Source: Liquidambar formosana
Lineage: Eukaryota; Streptophyta; Magnoliopsida; Saxifragales; Altingiaceae
Assembly (NCBI GenBank): GCA_039720395.1
Contig: CM077827.1
Location: forward strand, 25,753,608-25,817,607
DNA: 64,000 nucleotides
Reading direction: 5' to 3'
Shown: positions 35,472 to 46,642 of the stretch, piece after piece
Numbering within the stretch: the first letter of the stretch is position 1
Layout: the number at the start of each line of letters is the position of its first letter
Notes under the pieces: model-generated
Databases searched by the model: none
Seen by the model: only the letters and a program-made list of their open reading frames with translations
Told to the model about the DNA's origin: nothing
Made by a program: the position numbers and the translations under genes

Positions 35472-35969
35472 CCTTGCACTCGCCCTTTCAGGGTTATAGT
35501 AGCAGAAGTCTTAACACGACCTCTCCTGGAGGGAATCTTAGGGAGGGCTTCTAGTTCAGGTTCTTCTTCTTCTTCCTCTTCAACAACAGTTTAGGTAGCC
35601 TGATTGGAACTGGTGGCTTTGGCAACCCCTGAAATACTGGATCATTAGTAAAGGGGCTAGAGTCAATATAATAGTTACATACATACAGAAATCAGATACC
35701 TATTGGGATCGTAAGATCAGGAACAGCCTAGAAGATGTTTTTTGAGATGTTGAGATTGAAGGCAGTGGCAAAACTACTAGAGAACTCAACTCCATCCTCA
35801 TTCCTTTTGCAGGGAGTGAAAACCCTATCGGCTATGGCAAATTTGGTCGTTGGAACAGGAGGCAAAGGTTTTCTAAAGGGAATCATGTAAGGAGAAAGGT
35901 CACTAGAAATTTGAGATCCGTACAACCATTTGTCTCTAGACCAACGGATAAGGCAAGATATTTTATGGG
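35472..35969 (-). pseudogene. Antisense PMD gene of element D, second segment, with an intron
   Basis: Minus strand from the LTR E edge: KISCLIRWSRDKWLYGS, then YMIPFRKPLPPVPTTKFAI and KRNEDGVEFSSSFATAFNL. After a stop codon, VPDLTIPI leads to a donor GGTATC and, 71 bases on, an acceptor TTTCAG (intron 35629-35699). The next exon gives VAKATSSNQA, a TAA where glutamine is likely, an acidic run of glutamates and KIPSRRGRVKTSATITLKGR up to LTR F. Both LTR junctions restore the same frame when the insertion is ignored. An intron antisense to the element supports capture of a gene from a host DNA copy. Confidence 0.75.
35629..35699 (-). other. Putative intron of the antisense PMD gene
   Basis: Donor GTATCTG and acceptor TATTTCAG on the minus strand; AT-rich interior. 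The flanking exons join in phase 1. Confidence 0.6.
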
Positions 35970-38259
35970 TGTGGACCCCAGAAAGTGGGCCCACACAATG
36001 GGGGTTAAAAGAAAATAAGCCTTAGGTTTGAAAAAGAAAACGGAGTCGCCACCTTATTTTTTAAAAGGAAACAAGGAAAACCCTAAAAAATAGTTTTGTT
36101 TTAGGAAAACAAAAGAATGACTCCATGTTAAAAAATGGAAAGGCAAAAGTCTTTTGGAAACCAAAGATGGTGGATTAGGAGGCTAAGTTATGATATGGGA
36201 AGGTTCTAGGCAAAGCCTATAGGCATCCATATCGCCCTAAACGGTCTCTTAATTTAATTGGGCTAAATCAAAGTCTTAATCACACATCAATTAACAATTA
36301 TCATCACAAGACAGCATGTATATCATCCATTCATTCATCCATATAAGCAATTAAATCAAAGAAAAACAGAAAAAAGAAAGAGGAGAAAGAAAACCTAGGA
36401 TACTTAGTATCCTAGGGCGGACTTGAACCTCACGAAGAATGCCTACGTACCATGTATGGAAATACATGGATCAAAGTCCACGTAGTTCGAAAGGGAATAG
36501 GGTTATAACCTAATAGAGGCCTATGGTAAACCCTAAATTTCCTTTCAAGAAAAACATGGTAAGTTTCCAAAAATAAATGATTCTCAAAAGATCTTTAGTA
36601 AATACGGAATTTGATAAAGATGGAAACTTTGATTTAAAAGGTATTTTTATGAAAGGATACCATAGAATCTACCATACCCCTCTATTAAGAAATAACCCTA
36701 GGAGGGAGAAAGGGAAAGTTTCATGGAAAGGAAAGAAGGGTGAATTGGGGCACCCTCATACCCTACTTACCTTTAAGCAAAAGCAACCTATCAAAATAAC
36801 CACCCTATTGCATAGGGTAATTATCTTATTTGCAAGATTTCATCTTGCAATAGCCAAAATAACCACCCCACATTGGTAGGGTAGTTGCACCTGTTATACC
36901 TGTCAAAGCACCTACAATTTGCATGCAAAACATACCAAGAATACCAACTAACCAAGCTAGGTTCCAATCAAGCAATTATCATGCTTAAACATAGGCTAAC
37001 ACATGCTCAAAATATCATACCAAGGACAAATAACAGATCTGGACAGAATTGAAGATAAGGCTCAAAATCCTTCATAAGTCATGTAAACAACACGAATCGC
37101 AAAATAAAGTAAACCCTAACTCAACCCTATATGCAATAACATGCAAGCAGCCCTAAAACCAACTACCAAGTATGCAAAAATATCATATTTATCTAACATG
37201 CACCTACATATGCAGCAACTATGAAGAAAAACTAGAGAATAACCCTAAGCTATCATGCTATATGCAACTTTCCTAAAACAAGGATGAATAAAACCCTAGA
37301 ATCACAATGATGCATAAAATCACTACAAAATAACACTCTAACATACTAAACAGCCCATGAATATTATCCTAAACATGCATACTAGCTAATAGAAACTAGC
37401 AAACATAATAAAAACACAAACTTTAATATGCAAAAGAGTTATTTCATGCAAAAAACCAATTTCAGCACTAAGGAAACCCTAGAGTCCCAAACATGCAGTA
37501 AATCACATGGAATAACATCCTAGCATACTAAACAGCCCATGAATATCATCCTAAACATGCATACTAGCTAATAGAAGCAACAAGACATGATAAAGACATA
37601 AGCTTTAATATGCAAAAGAGTTATTTCATGCAGAAAACCAATTTTAGCACTAAGGAAACCCTAGAATTGCAACTATGCATGAAATCTCATTAAACAACCC
37701 TCTAGCATGTAAAAATGACCATGAACAAGATTATAATCATGCATATTAACTCACAAAAGTATCCACACATGATAAAAATGCTAGCTTGAACATGCAATAA
37801 TAGCTATTCAATGAGAAACCCCTAAAAAAGACGCTAGAAACCCTAAAATCACAGCCACATATAAAATCACATGGAATGACATTATATCATGCAAAACCAG
37901 TCATAAACAATATCCTAATCATGCATTCTAACCATTAAAAGCATCACCATATGATAAAGATATAAGCTTGAACATGAAATAATGCTATTCTATGCAAAAA
38001 AACCCTAACTTTAAAAGAGAGAAGAAGAGAAGAGAGGGTATACCGATGGTTGCTGCTGTAGAGAGTCCTCCTTCTCTTATGTACTGCTGGGAATTCCTTC
38101 CTTCAAGCCTTCAAGTCAAACTCCAGCCCTCCTTCAAGCTCTCTCTCTCACTCTCTCACTTAAAGCTTAGGTTAAACTACCCTAAGGATGGCTGTCATAA
38201 CCTCCAATGTGCCTCCCACTTCAGAAAATTGCCTCCCCTATTGCTGAAGTATAAGGGGG

Positions 38260-38267
38260 TATTTATA
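38260..38267 (-). promoter_or_regulatory. TATA box of LTR E
   Basis: TATAAATA on the minus strand, in the context CCCTATAAATACCCCC. Confidence 0.5.
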
Positions 38268-38454
38268 GGGTTTGAGGGAAAACCCTCAATGGTTGGGATT
38301 AAAACCCTAGGTATTGATCCAAGGGCTCTTAGAGGTTCCATTGGGGCTCAAGTAGGTCAAATAGGGCTGAAAATAGGGTTAAATGGCGGTTAGAGGCGAG
38401 CAAATCCGAGGAAATAGGGAGGGAGCCGCGTCAAGACTCAAAAAAGGAAAGTGG

Positions 38455-38534
38455 CTCGGGTGACCACCTGGGGCTGGGCAGCTAGCCACCTGGGCCCAGG
38501 CGGCTAGCCGTCCAGGCCTGGGTGGTCACCCGAG
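38455..38534. repeat. GC-rich hairpin in LTR E
   Basis: CTCGGGTGACCACC pairs perfectly with GGTGGTCACCCGAG. Inner blocks CTAGCC, GCCCAGG and GGCTAG extend the folding. This is the most regular of the four copies. Confidence 0.88.
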
Positions 38535-39241
38535 GCCCTGTCAGCTTATGCCCATATTTGACCCCTCCGACTTCCAAATGCGTTTCAGGGCTCAAATCAA
38601 CTCTGATTTTGACGAAACGAAAGCCAAAACGACCGTGTTTCGAAGGGGAATGTAATTTGAGTCACTTGAGGGCAAGAAACCCTAGCCATGGCTGCATGGT
38701 TGGGTCCTACAAAGGTGGTTGACCGCTATATCTCACCATTGCTTAGCTTAGATATACACATAAGGTCGCACCGAATGCTTTCTAATTCGAAATTCAACCT
38801 CCCTAAACACATTTGGGGATGAAATTAAGACTAATCAAAGTCAAATGGATAGTCATGGAGTGAAAATCATGAGCCAATTCGAGCTAACCCGAAATAGGTT
38901 TCTTAACCAACCTGAGCCTTGTTGAGCCATTCTAATCCCGAACCATCAATTCATCGAATTGAACCCCTAAATACCTCAAATGCATCTATATGAACTCCAA
39001 TTGGCAACTTGGAGATCATTTCAAGGTTAAATGGAAAGTTTGTGACCAAAAAGATGATTATGCCCCTCAAGTCACAAAAGTTCTTATTAGCCTTCAAGAT
39101 CAACTCTAAATCGAACCAAAATTCATACACACCATCCTCAGGACCCTAAAAACTCAATGCAAAAGACTAGACTCAAAAAGGAAACAAAAAGACACATGCA
39201 ATGACAAACCCTAGCTAAGGTAGCAAAAATGGGGTGTGACA

Positions 39242-40922
39242 ATGGGCAGCCAAGATCTTTTCAAAGGCTATCTTACGCCTCTCGTCTGCATCGACCTCTG
39301 ACTCAGTGGGATTCCACTTAATTTTGTAAAATTTTTCATACCTTTTAATGGTTTTAAGATGGTCATAGTCCATACCTTTTTTTCCTTTACCCTTCTTAGG
39401 CTCAGGTGGCAGTTTGCTCTTCATCAGATTATCGGGAGGCGAGAGTTTTGACAAATATTCCTGTTCTGAGTGGGTGGATAGCTTCTTAAAACAAATTCCC
39501 CATCAGTGTTTAAATGGCAATATGGTCAACGGAGACTGGGGAAGAGACTTGATACAGGAGGCCAGAACGACCTTGCTATACTCTTCATTAATCTGGAATA
39601 GAGTTGATTCCTCGGTAATAATCAATCTCTCAACAGGGTCAGAATTTAAAGTAAAAATGCAAGGGGGAACTGGAATCATCTGGGTAAAACTGAATTGACG
39701 ACACACTAGATTTGGGGAGTAAATCTCAACTCCAACTTTCAAATTCTTCTTGTCAAAATTTCCTGCTAAGTGTAAGTCCCTCACTATTAAGTAAAAAGTC
39801 CAAACATCCTAATTGTCTTTTGCATTTTCATCAAAAGGGGCAATGAACCATTTTGGACCAAATTCCCGTTAGCCAAAAGGAAAAAACAGTTCTGATGGAC
39901 GGTCTATGGAGAGATTGAAGAAAGCAGAGAAGTAGGAGGCAAATGGAAGGGTTTCTGTGGAGGCGCCAATCCAACGGCCTCCTTAGCAGTTTGATGGATT
40001 ATTTGCTGGAAGACTTTTTGTTTCCTCTGGGAAGTACTCATACAGCCAGAATTGCAAGATCCAGAAAGGACCCCCGCCAAGAACTAACCCGCTCTTCACC
40101 ACATTATGGCATCCTTGGTAAAGATGGCCTAGCATAAATGGGGCTAGGGCTAATTTTCGACCAGAGGTGAGTGCCATTGGCAATCTTGCTGTATTCTTGA
40201 GTCATTTGGCAGGATGCACAACAAAGGAGAAATCTGCAGATCCACTAGAGGAGGAAGGCACAATGCTCTTGAGGTAAAATCTTATTTCCGTCGGTGCTAG
40301 CCCTGTTTTCTTTGGCTGCATACACCCCATATAAATTCCCAGAGGAGGCAGAGAAGGAGAATAGAAAATCAACATTCGGGTCATAAGCACATTGGGGATA
40401 TCTCCAGTTGTAGGAAGGCTGGTAAGAGCACACAAATCAAAGACTGTTGGCATTATAGGGCCACAGGGAAAAAAGAAATAGTTCGAGGAAATACTCTAGA
40501 AATTCAAGGCCGCTGCAAGGAGAGGGCAGGTCCATGGGATAATCGTGTTTGGTAAGCATGATGTTCTCGTAAATCCCAACTTTCTTCCAATGATTACTAA
40601 ACTTGGGTTCCAGGCGTTTGACCTATTCAATCCAGGAGGTTGTAACCCTAGGCCAAGATCGAATCGACAAACCAAACATCCATTCTACCCAGTTCAAAGA
40701 TTGGCGATTAAGAAGGGAGGATTCTTTTAAGAAAAGGGGAAAATAGGGATTCAGTGGAGCAAGGAAGTTAGGAGATGAGAAATAGGGACCAATTGATTGA
40801 GAATCAGTGACTACTTCTGTTGACACGGCGTCGTCCAGACTCTCGTACACGTGCTTAGCCAGATTCACTTTGTAAGAAGTCGCCATTGCCTGAGAAGCTT
40901 TGAGACTTTTGGTTTTGGCCAT
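39242..40922 (-). pseudogene. Antisense PMD gene of element D, first segment (plant mobile domain)
   Basis: The minus-strand start ATG is at 40922 (MAKTKSLKASQAMATSY). The plant mobile domain is visible in order: MPTVFDLCALTSLPTTGD (from 40453), SGRKLALAPFMLGHLYQG (near 40160), GGPFWILQFWLYEYFPEE (near 40080) and YSPNLVCRQFSFTQMIP (near 39700). It continues to KGKGKKGMDYDHLKTIKRYE and EKILAAH at the LTR E edge. Frame changes near 40620 and 40450 and a TGA at 40202 break it. PMD proteins include the Arabidopsis silencing factors MAIN and MAIL1, and PMD genes are also carried by Tat-type retrotransposons. A role in counteracting silencing for this copy is only conjecture. Confidence 0.8.
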
Positions 40923-41190
40923 GGGTAAATTGCAAAGAAGGGCTTTTAAGAAGAGGAAAGAACGAAAGAAAAGGGAAGATGAAGAAAAATCCTTAATTCG
41001 GCGGTGGGGTTGGTTGTAACAGAGAATAAAGGAAGTGTTAATGAAGGGCAGCAGAGTTTTATTGAAACTCTTCATAGTAATCATTGATGATGGATGGGTG
41101 TGTATTAATGGGGGATTGACATGTGGCCAGGAAGGGGCTTATCAACAGCCTCTATCCGTTATTTTGAATTTTAAATATTGATAAAAGCAA
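40923..41190 (-). other. Upstream region of the antisense gene within D
   Basis: About 270 bases between the antisense ATG and the polypurine tract of D. It should hold the antisense promoter, as there is nothing else upstream but the D 3' LTR. No clear TATA box was found. Confidence 0.4.
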
Positions 41191-41213
41191 AAAGGCACTT
41201 GATAAGGGGGCAT
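41191..41213 (+). promoter_or_regulatory. Polypurine tract of element D
   Basis: AAAGGCACTTGATAAGGGGG followed by CAT lies directly before the 3' LTR. Confidence 0.7.
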
Positions 41214-42034
41214 TGTTTCCACCTAAAAAGTGAATTTGTCAGGATTTGGGAATGTTTTTTAAGGAAGAGCCATGTGGATAGGCCCTGCCAAATAGGATGA
41301 AGATGCTGAAGGGAGTTAGTTGAAAGAAGATAGACTTTGACCACGTCAAAAGGGAAGTTGTGAGAAAAATAAAAGAAGTGGGTTAATAGAGTTTGTCATG
41401 ATCAGGAGAGTGGGGTTGAGACTGGAGCTTTTTGGGACGAAGTTGCAGTTGGAGTGAAGCCCACTAATACCACCACCATGGCAGTTGCTACAAAGGAGAC
41501 ATGTATGTGGGATTTCAGCCTAATACTGTATAAAAGATGAAGGAGAAGACCAAAGAAAGGGTTCCACAACCAACACACAAATCCTACTCAGGAAATTCAA
41601 TTTTATTCAACTTAGCTTCTTAGCTTCTTCTCAAATTCAATTCTGTTAGTAGCTTCTTAGCAATTTTGCTTGTTTCATGCTTGGCTCGGACTTCAATCAT
41701 TTGGATACTTTGCTGATTTCTGTAAGTTTTATTCATTAAATGAAGTATTTTTCCTTGTAATTCTTTCGGATATATTGTGATAAATTCTGTTTACATTAGA
41801 CACTAGTTTAAGTTAGAATCATAGCTTAATTTTGAACCACAGAGAGAAGAACCCCTATATCTCGTCAATCACTTGATCTACATTTCATTTCAATTTCAAT
41901 TACATCAGTGACCGAATAGGCATTTGGGGCCAACGGCTTTGAATTCAATGGCCTAGGAGGTCATGTGGGGTCGTGGTCACACGATCTTTAGGCTTTCGAG
42001 CCTTGGCACGCCCGCAAAATTTTTAGTGTGAGCA
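41214..42034 (+). mobile_element. 3' LTR of element D
   Basis: 821 bp, TGTTTCCACC to GTGTGAGCA, collinear with the split 5' LTR. It carries the empty target site of the copia element (CACGTCAAAAGGG near 41342) and differs from the 5' LTR at scattered positions, many C/T or G/A. Confidence 0.92.
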
Positions 42035-42490
42035 CATTCCCACGTAGTTCTATTTCTTTAACTACAATTTCTGATTTAATACATTGTGATATTTGGGGTA
42101 GTTATTCGACCCCCACTCACTCTCGAGCATGTTATTTCCTCACCATTGTGTATGATTTTACACAAAGCACTTGGATTTTCCTTATGCGACAAAAGGCCAA
42201 AACCCCTTCACTTTTAAAGTATTTTTTTTTTTTTTTTTTTACCTTCGTTCTCAATTCCAATGCAAGGTTAAACAACTTATAACCGATAACGGATTTGAAT
42301 TTTTCTCTAAACATATCACTCTATTTCTTCAAGAACAAGGGCTTTTTCATCAACAAATTTGTGTTGGCACTCTGCAACAAATGGTGTTGCTGAGTGCAAA
42401 CATTGCCATGTTATTGAGATTACCTGAGTTCTTTGTTTTCAGGTTAATTTGCCTCTCCAATTTTGGGGTGAATGTGTATGGTTCTTTTAT
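42035..42490 (+). pseudogene. Copia integrase fragment flanking element D
   Basis: A plus-strand frame begins FPRSSISLTTISDLIHCDIW, then CYFLTIVYDFTQSTWIFLM, the usual start of a copia integrase core. A poly-T run (about 42222-42240) and frame changes follow, then NGFEFFSKHITLFLQEQG and a degraded form of the copia motif around the catalytic glutamate (GTLQQMVLLSANIAMLL), then FWGECV. It stops at a Mutator-like insertion. Element D evidently entered an older copia element; the upstream half is not next to the D 5' end in this window. Confidence 0.8.
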
Positions 42491-42659
42491 GGGGAAATTT
42501 GCAATAACCCCTATTAGGGGATTGCTTTTAACAAAAAACCCACCATAAGATTTTTTAACTTCAAAACCCTTCTTTTAAAAGATTCTTTAAGTTAAAGGAA
42601 ATATTTTTTTGAAAATACCTGTTTTAACCTTTTTAACTCCAAACCAGATGCATTTATGT

Positions 42660-43025
42660 AGAAGAAGAAGAAGGGAAGGGCGGAGGGAAAGAGAGCGAGA
42701 GAGAGAGAGAGAGAGGGGAGGAGTGGTAGTGGCTGATGAAGCATCGGCAATGCTCTCACGATTGTGAAGATCTGGAAGATGTAGAAGAACAAGAACAAGA
42801 ATGAGAAGGATAAGAAAAATCAAATTTGGAAAAAAAAAAAAAAAAAGAAAAAAAAAAAGAAGAAAAGAAAAGAAAAAACCAGATCTGAAACTTCTTCTTT
42901 GGTGGCTGTTCATTACTAGATCTTCTCCAACGATAGCTCTTCCTCTATTTCTTCTTCGTCTTCTTTTTCTTCTTTTTCTTCTTCTTCGTCTTCTTTGTCG
43001 TCTTCTTCTCTTTTTTCTTTTTCTT
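42660..43025. repeat. Low-complexity purine/pyrimidine tracts
   Basis: GAA/GAG and GA runs (42660-42720), A-rich (42825-42890) and CTT/TTC-rich (42940-43030). Confidence 0.9.
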
Positions 43026-43200
43026 TTTTTTGGCAACTCCAAATCTGTCCATTTTTGGGGACTGCTGGTTTGGTGTTGGTTTGGTGGTTTGGTGGTTTTT
43101 TTCTTTTCAAATTTTCTTTTCTTTTTTCACTTTTCCAACTAGATCTATTTCCATGGGTGAAAATCAGCCATGGTTTTATTCTCCCTTTCTTTTTCGTCAC

Positions 43201-43387
43201 ACAACAGTAAATTGATATTATTGTATGTATAAAATTTATTGAAGCATACAACAGTAAATTGATACTATTGTATGTATAAAATTTTTCAAAACACACAACA
43301 GTAAACTGGTACTGTTGTCTGTATAAGTTTTTCAAAGCACACAATAGTAAACTAGTACTGTTGTCTACATAAAATTTCTTGTGTGTA
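43201..43387. repeat. 47-bp tandem array, four copies, each with a small hairpin
   Basis: Copies start ACAACAGTAAA or a close variant at 43201, 43248, 43295 and 43341. In the third, CAACAGTA and TACTGTTG are perfect 8-base complementary arms around AACTGG; other copies keep weaker forms. Confidence 0.85.
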
Positions 43388-43813
43388 TTTGTTTGGAACT
43401 CCAGATAGTGAACTTGTAGAAGAAACCTCAACACAGTAAATTTGTAGAAGAAACCCCGACACAGTAAATCAAATTTTTAAGAATAAACCCTAAATAGTGT
43501 CATATTACTATTCATCATGTAAAATATGAAATCTATCATCATAACATCTCCACAATTGTAGAAAAAAAACTAGAAAAATCATATCTTAAAAAAAAAAAAA
43601 AAAAAAAAGAAGAAGAAAAAGTTAGGATCTAAAACTTATTTTCGGCGTCAATAGTATAATGGCACAATATGTAAATTTGATGAAAATGAAAAATGAGGGT
43701 ATTTTTGTCTGTATCGTGGTAAAAGGGGTTTTCAACAATCAGTTTCTTTTATAGGGCCTATTGTTAAACTACTCTTATACTTGGGGGTTTCGGCCAAAAA
43801 TCCCTTGTTTTAT

Positions 43814-44229
43814 TGTTTTTTCATCTTATGATTTGTTTTATTTAAACCAATCGAATTGCTCCATGTAAGCATAACTATATCAACACATCAAGGCTTCTTT
43901 TCAAATTAAATAACTACTAATTGAAATAACATGTCATCCACGTGCTTTTCAAATGATTTTCTCTAATTAAATTGGATTTATTATAATTAATCACGACTTA
44001 TATATTTGGGTCATGATACCAATAACCTCCGTTGGTCTTGAAAATTTGACGAGGCGATCACATTATTCACATTAGTTCTCGGGCACACGCGATGCGTATG
44101 CAACAAAATGTATAAGCAAGAATTTGGAGGTTATATAGTTTGTAGAAGAGATAAAGGAACGTAGGGAGAGAGGGAGTTTTTTTTTTTTTTTTTTTTATAA
44201 TTTAATAAAAGAAATTTAGAGATAAATGT

Positions 44230-44278
<49 letters not shown>

Positions 44279-46344
44279 AGTAGGAGAAAATGTTGGGGTG
44301 GTAACTGTTTTCAAGTTTTGAAATTACTAAATTATCTATTAGCCTAATGAAATTTTAAGGATTTTTTAGTAATTGTCGGTGCAATCCAACGACAAAGTAA
44401 ATTCTCTTAATAGTACAGATGTGTCAATTAGTTCCCTCTTTGAATAAAAAAAAGAAAACAAAAACAAAAAAAAGGTAATTAACCGTCATTTGTTTCCAGT
44501 GAAGTGGATTGTAACTACCTACATTCTCTAGCAAAAATAACTGCCATGTATTTTATTTTGTAACTACTTCTAGGACATGTGTCCCATGTTCTCCAAATTT
44601 TCCTACGCCACGTAGAAATTTTCTAACCACTCATCAAATAGCTAGAATATGGTGTGAAACTGTGAACGATCTTTTTTGTTCTTTGGGGCGGGGGGTGGGT
44701 TTGTTTACATTACTTACAATGCCGTAATCTTTTATAAGTGTGATAGTGTGTGTGAGAGAGCACCGATCGAATTCTACTAACCTCGCCTAACTTCACCTAC
44801 TTGTACAAACCCATATAGTTTGAAAAATCATCTATAGTTATACAATGGGACACAGTTGATAGTTGGCCTCCACCACTAGAACAAAAATGGGGGAGATTAC
44901 TTTTGGTAATCATTTCCTAAACTAATGCCAATTAAATGAAATTAGTAGTTAATCTATAGCAAGTAGACTGATAATTTGTAGCAAGTATAGTGGAATTACC
45001 CTTTTTGTTGAAGTGACAACAAGAGATAATTTTCCTCAAACAAAAAAAAAAAAAACCTAATTTTTTCTTTTTGGTTATTTCTTGTATATTGTTTTTGTCG
45101 TTTTTATGAACTCGTACATGCATTCATAGTTCACACTTTAGATTTTGCCCTTAGCTTCAAAATCCGTGCAATGCACGGATTTATGATATATATATTGTCA
45201 AATGATAGGAGAAAACACACACCCGCATGGAGTTGAAACCAAAACTTCTGTAAATCTTATACCCCTATTAGGATAGAACATGCGATTAGACCCAAAGACC
45301 ACTATTTAATTTGAATTTTAACATAATAATTATTCTCTAAAATAGTAAAATGCATTTGTTAATATAATATATCAATTAAATTTAAAAGATATAAACAAAA
45401 ATAAATTAAATCATTAAATCAAAATAACTATTGGTGCAATGTTAGCGTAATGTGACACAAAAACTTTAATTATATTCCGAAAAAGGACAAATTATTTTGA
45501 AAAACAATTAAATTAATGATGGAAACTTATGAAAAAATAAAAGAACTAAAATGTTATGATAACTGGTGGAAAAAGATTAAGATTCTTTAGATTCTAATCC
45601 ATTACACGGTCATAATTTTGACATTTAATTTGATATGTACCAAAGCAAGTATAGCCATTGAAAGTATTCAAAATCCAACGGTTTAGATTGTAGGATGCAT
45701 GACACTGATAAATCTTGGCATTCCATGAGAGTTTCAAGTGGGTTTCACAAAGAGTGAAAAACAAGGGGAAAAAAAAATACCGAATATTTGTTTGAGATTA
45801 GAGCAAAAAAAAAGTGGAGAGAAAAGTTAAGAGAAATAAAGAAAACTGAAGAAGCAAATAGGGAGAGAGAAAAAGATCAAAGAAAGCATAGATCTTTTCA
45901 ACATTGAGTAATTAACCATCTTGAAGAATTTTGATTAAAACTGTTTCTTTTTTTTTTTCTTCAGAGGCAGATTGGAAGAATTAGAAGATTCCGGCATGCA
46001 GCATTTTTTTTTTTTTTGGTTTGAACCTTCATTTCCTCGATTTGTCTCTCTTTTTTATTATGATTATGTATAATTTCATATATTCATTTTTAGGAAAGGT
46101 GATGAATAGGCATAAAAATATCGAAGAAATATGGTGATCTACTAAAGTTTAGATAGAACATTATACGGTACGGGATAACTTTTGGGAAAATTACTTTTTA
46201 GTGACCACTTTCTAACTTAATTTAAAAAGTTTTCTACCTTCCACTGTTTGAGCATGTGATTTGACCAAAAAAAAAAAGAGAGAGAGAGAGAGAAAAAATC
46301 TCATGTTGACACGTGGCATATATATATATATATATATATAGATA
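43814..46344. other. Intergenic AT-rich spacer
   Basis: No gene recognised. It holds a poly-T run (44178-44197), a GA microsatellite, a small palindrome CCGTGCAATGCACGG (45164-45178) and poly-A/poly-T stretches. Confidence 0.6.
44231..44275. repeat. GA dinucleotide microsatellite
   Basis: About 22 uninterrupted AG/GA units. Confidence 0.95.
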
Positions 46345-46519
46345 CAGTCCCGATCAGGTCAGCACGTGTTGATATAAGTTATATCAGTACCATGCATTGG
46401 GAGTTGTACCCCTTGCATTGGACCAATGTACTTTATAACCTACTAATGCATAAGGTACAACTCCCAATACGGGTGTTGATGTAAGTTATGTCAAAACGTG
46501 CTTACCTGATCATCATCCT
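46345..46519. mobile_element. Small TIR element (MITE) in an AT repeat
   Basis: The left arm GATCAGGTCAGCACGTGTTG matches the reverse complement of the right arm, CAAAACGTGCTTACCTGATC, with a few mismatches. The arms extend through GCATTGGGAGTTGTACC to nearly the whole half-element. Related copies lie at 61557-61848. Both ends abut TATATA. Confidence 0.7.
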
Positions 46520-46642
46520 ATATATATATATATAACGGTGGGTCCCTATAGATGTGCTATATATATATATGATGATATGATATGATGCCTAGGTATCACC
46601 ATCACAAAATGGAGTGAGTCTTCCATGTAACTGTGAGACGGC

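Larger units (their letters stand above)
35970..39241 (-). mobile_element. L1-family solo LTR E
   Basis: Minus-strand LTR, TGTCACACCCC at 39241 to GGGGTCCACA at 35970, 3272 bp. Perfect target duplication ATGGG at 35965-35969 and 39242-39246. It splits the antisense PMD reading frame cleanly. No internal region remains, so it is a solo LTR. Confidence 0.95.
13070..42034 (+). mobile_element. Element D: Tat-lineage Ty3/gypsy retrotransposon with antisense PMD gene
   Basis: Two LTRs of about 821 bp bound an internal region with the order primer site, gag, protease, reverse transcriptase, RNase H, archaeal-type RNase H, integrase, antisense gene, polypurine tract. The gypsy domain order and the second (archaeal-type) RNase H place it in the Tat lineage. 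Three insertions enlarge it: copia element C in the 5' LTR and L1 LTRs F and E in the antisense gene. Without them D is about 12.3 kb. Many stop codons and frameshifts in gag-pol show it is dead. Confidence 0.9.
42491..43804. mobile_element. Mutator-like (MULE) non-autonomous element
   Basis: Imperfect long terminal inverted repeats: left GGGGAAATTTGCAATAACCC, right reverse complement GGGATTTTTGGCCGAAACCC, similar over about 50 bases. Flanks TTCTTTTAT (42482-42490) and TTGTTTTAT (43805-43813) are a 9-bp target duplication with one mismatch, as for Mutator. The interior has purine and pyrimidine tracts and a 47-bp tandem array; no transposase. Apparent reading frames rich in K/R/E or F/L come from these tracts. 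Confidence 0.75.

Noticed and set aside
42587..43434. Reading frames rich in lysine, arginine, glutamate or phenylalanine
   Set aside because: They arise from GAA/CTT and GA/CT low-complexity tracts in the Mutator-like element, in several frames at once.
45164..45178. Palindrome CCGTGCAATGCACGG as a Helitron 3' end
   Set aside because: Downstream on the plus strand there is no CTRR; on the minus strand CTAA follows but without the flanking T, and no matching 5' end was found.
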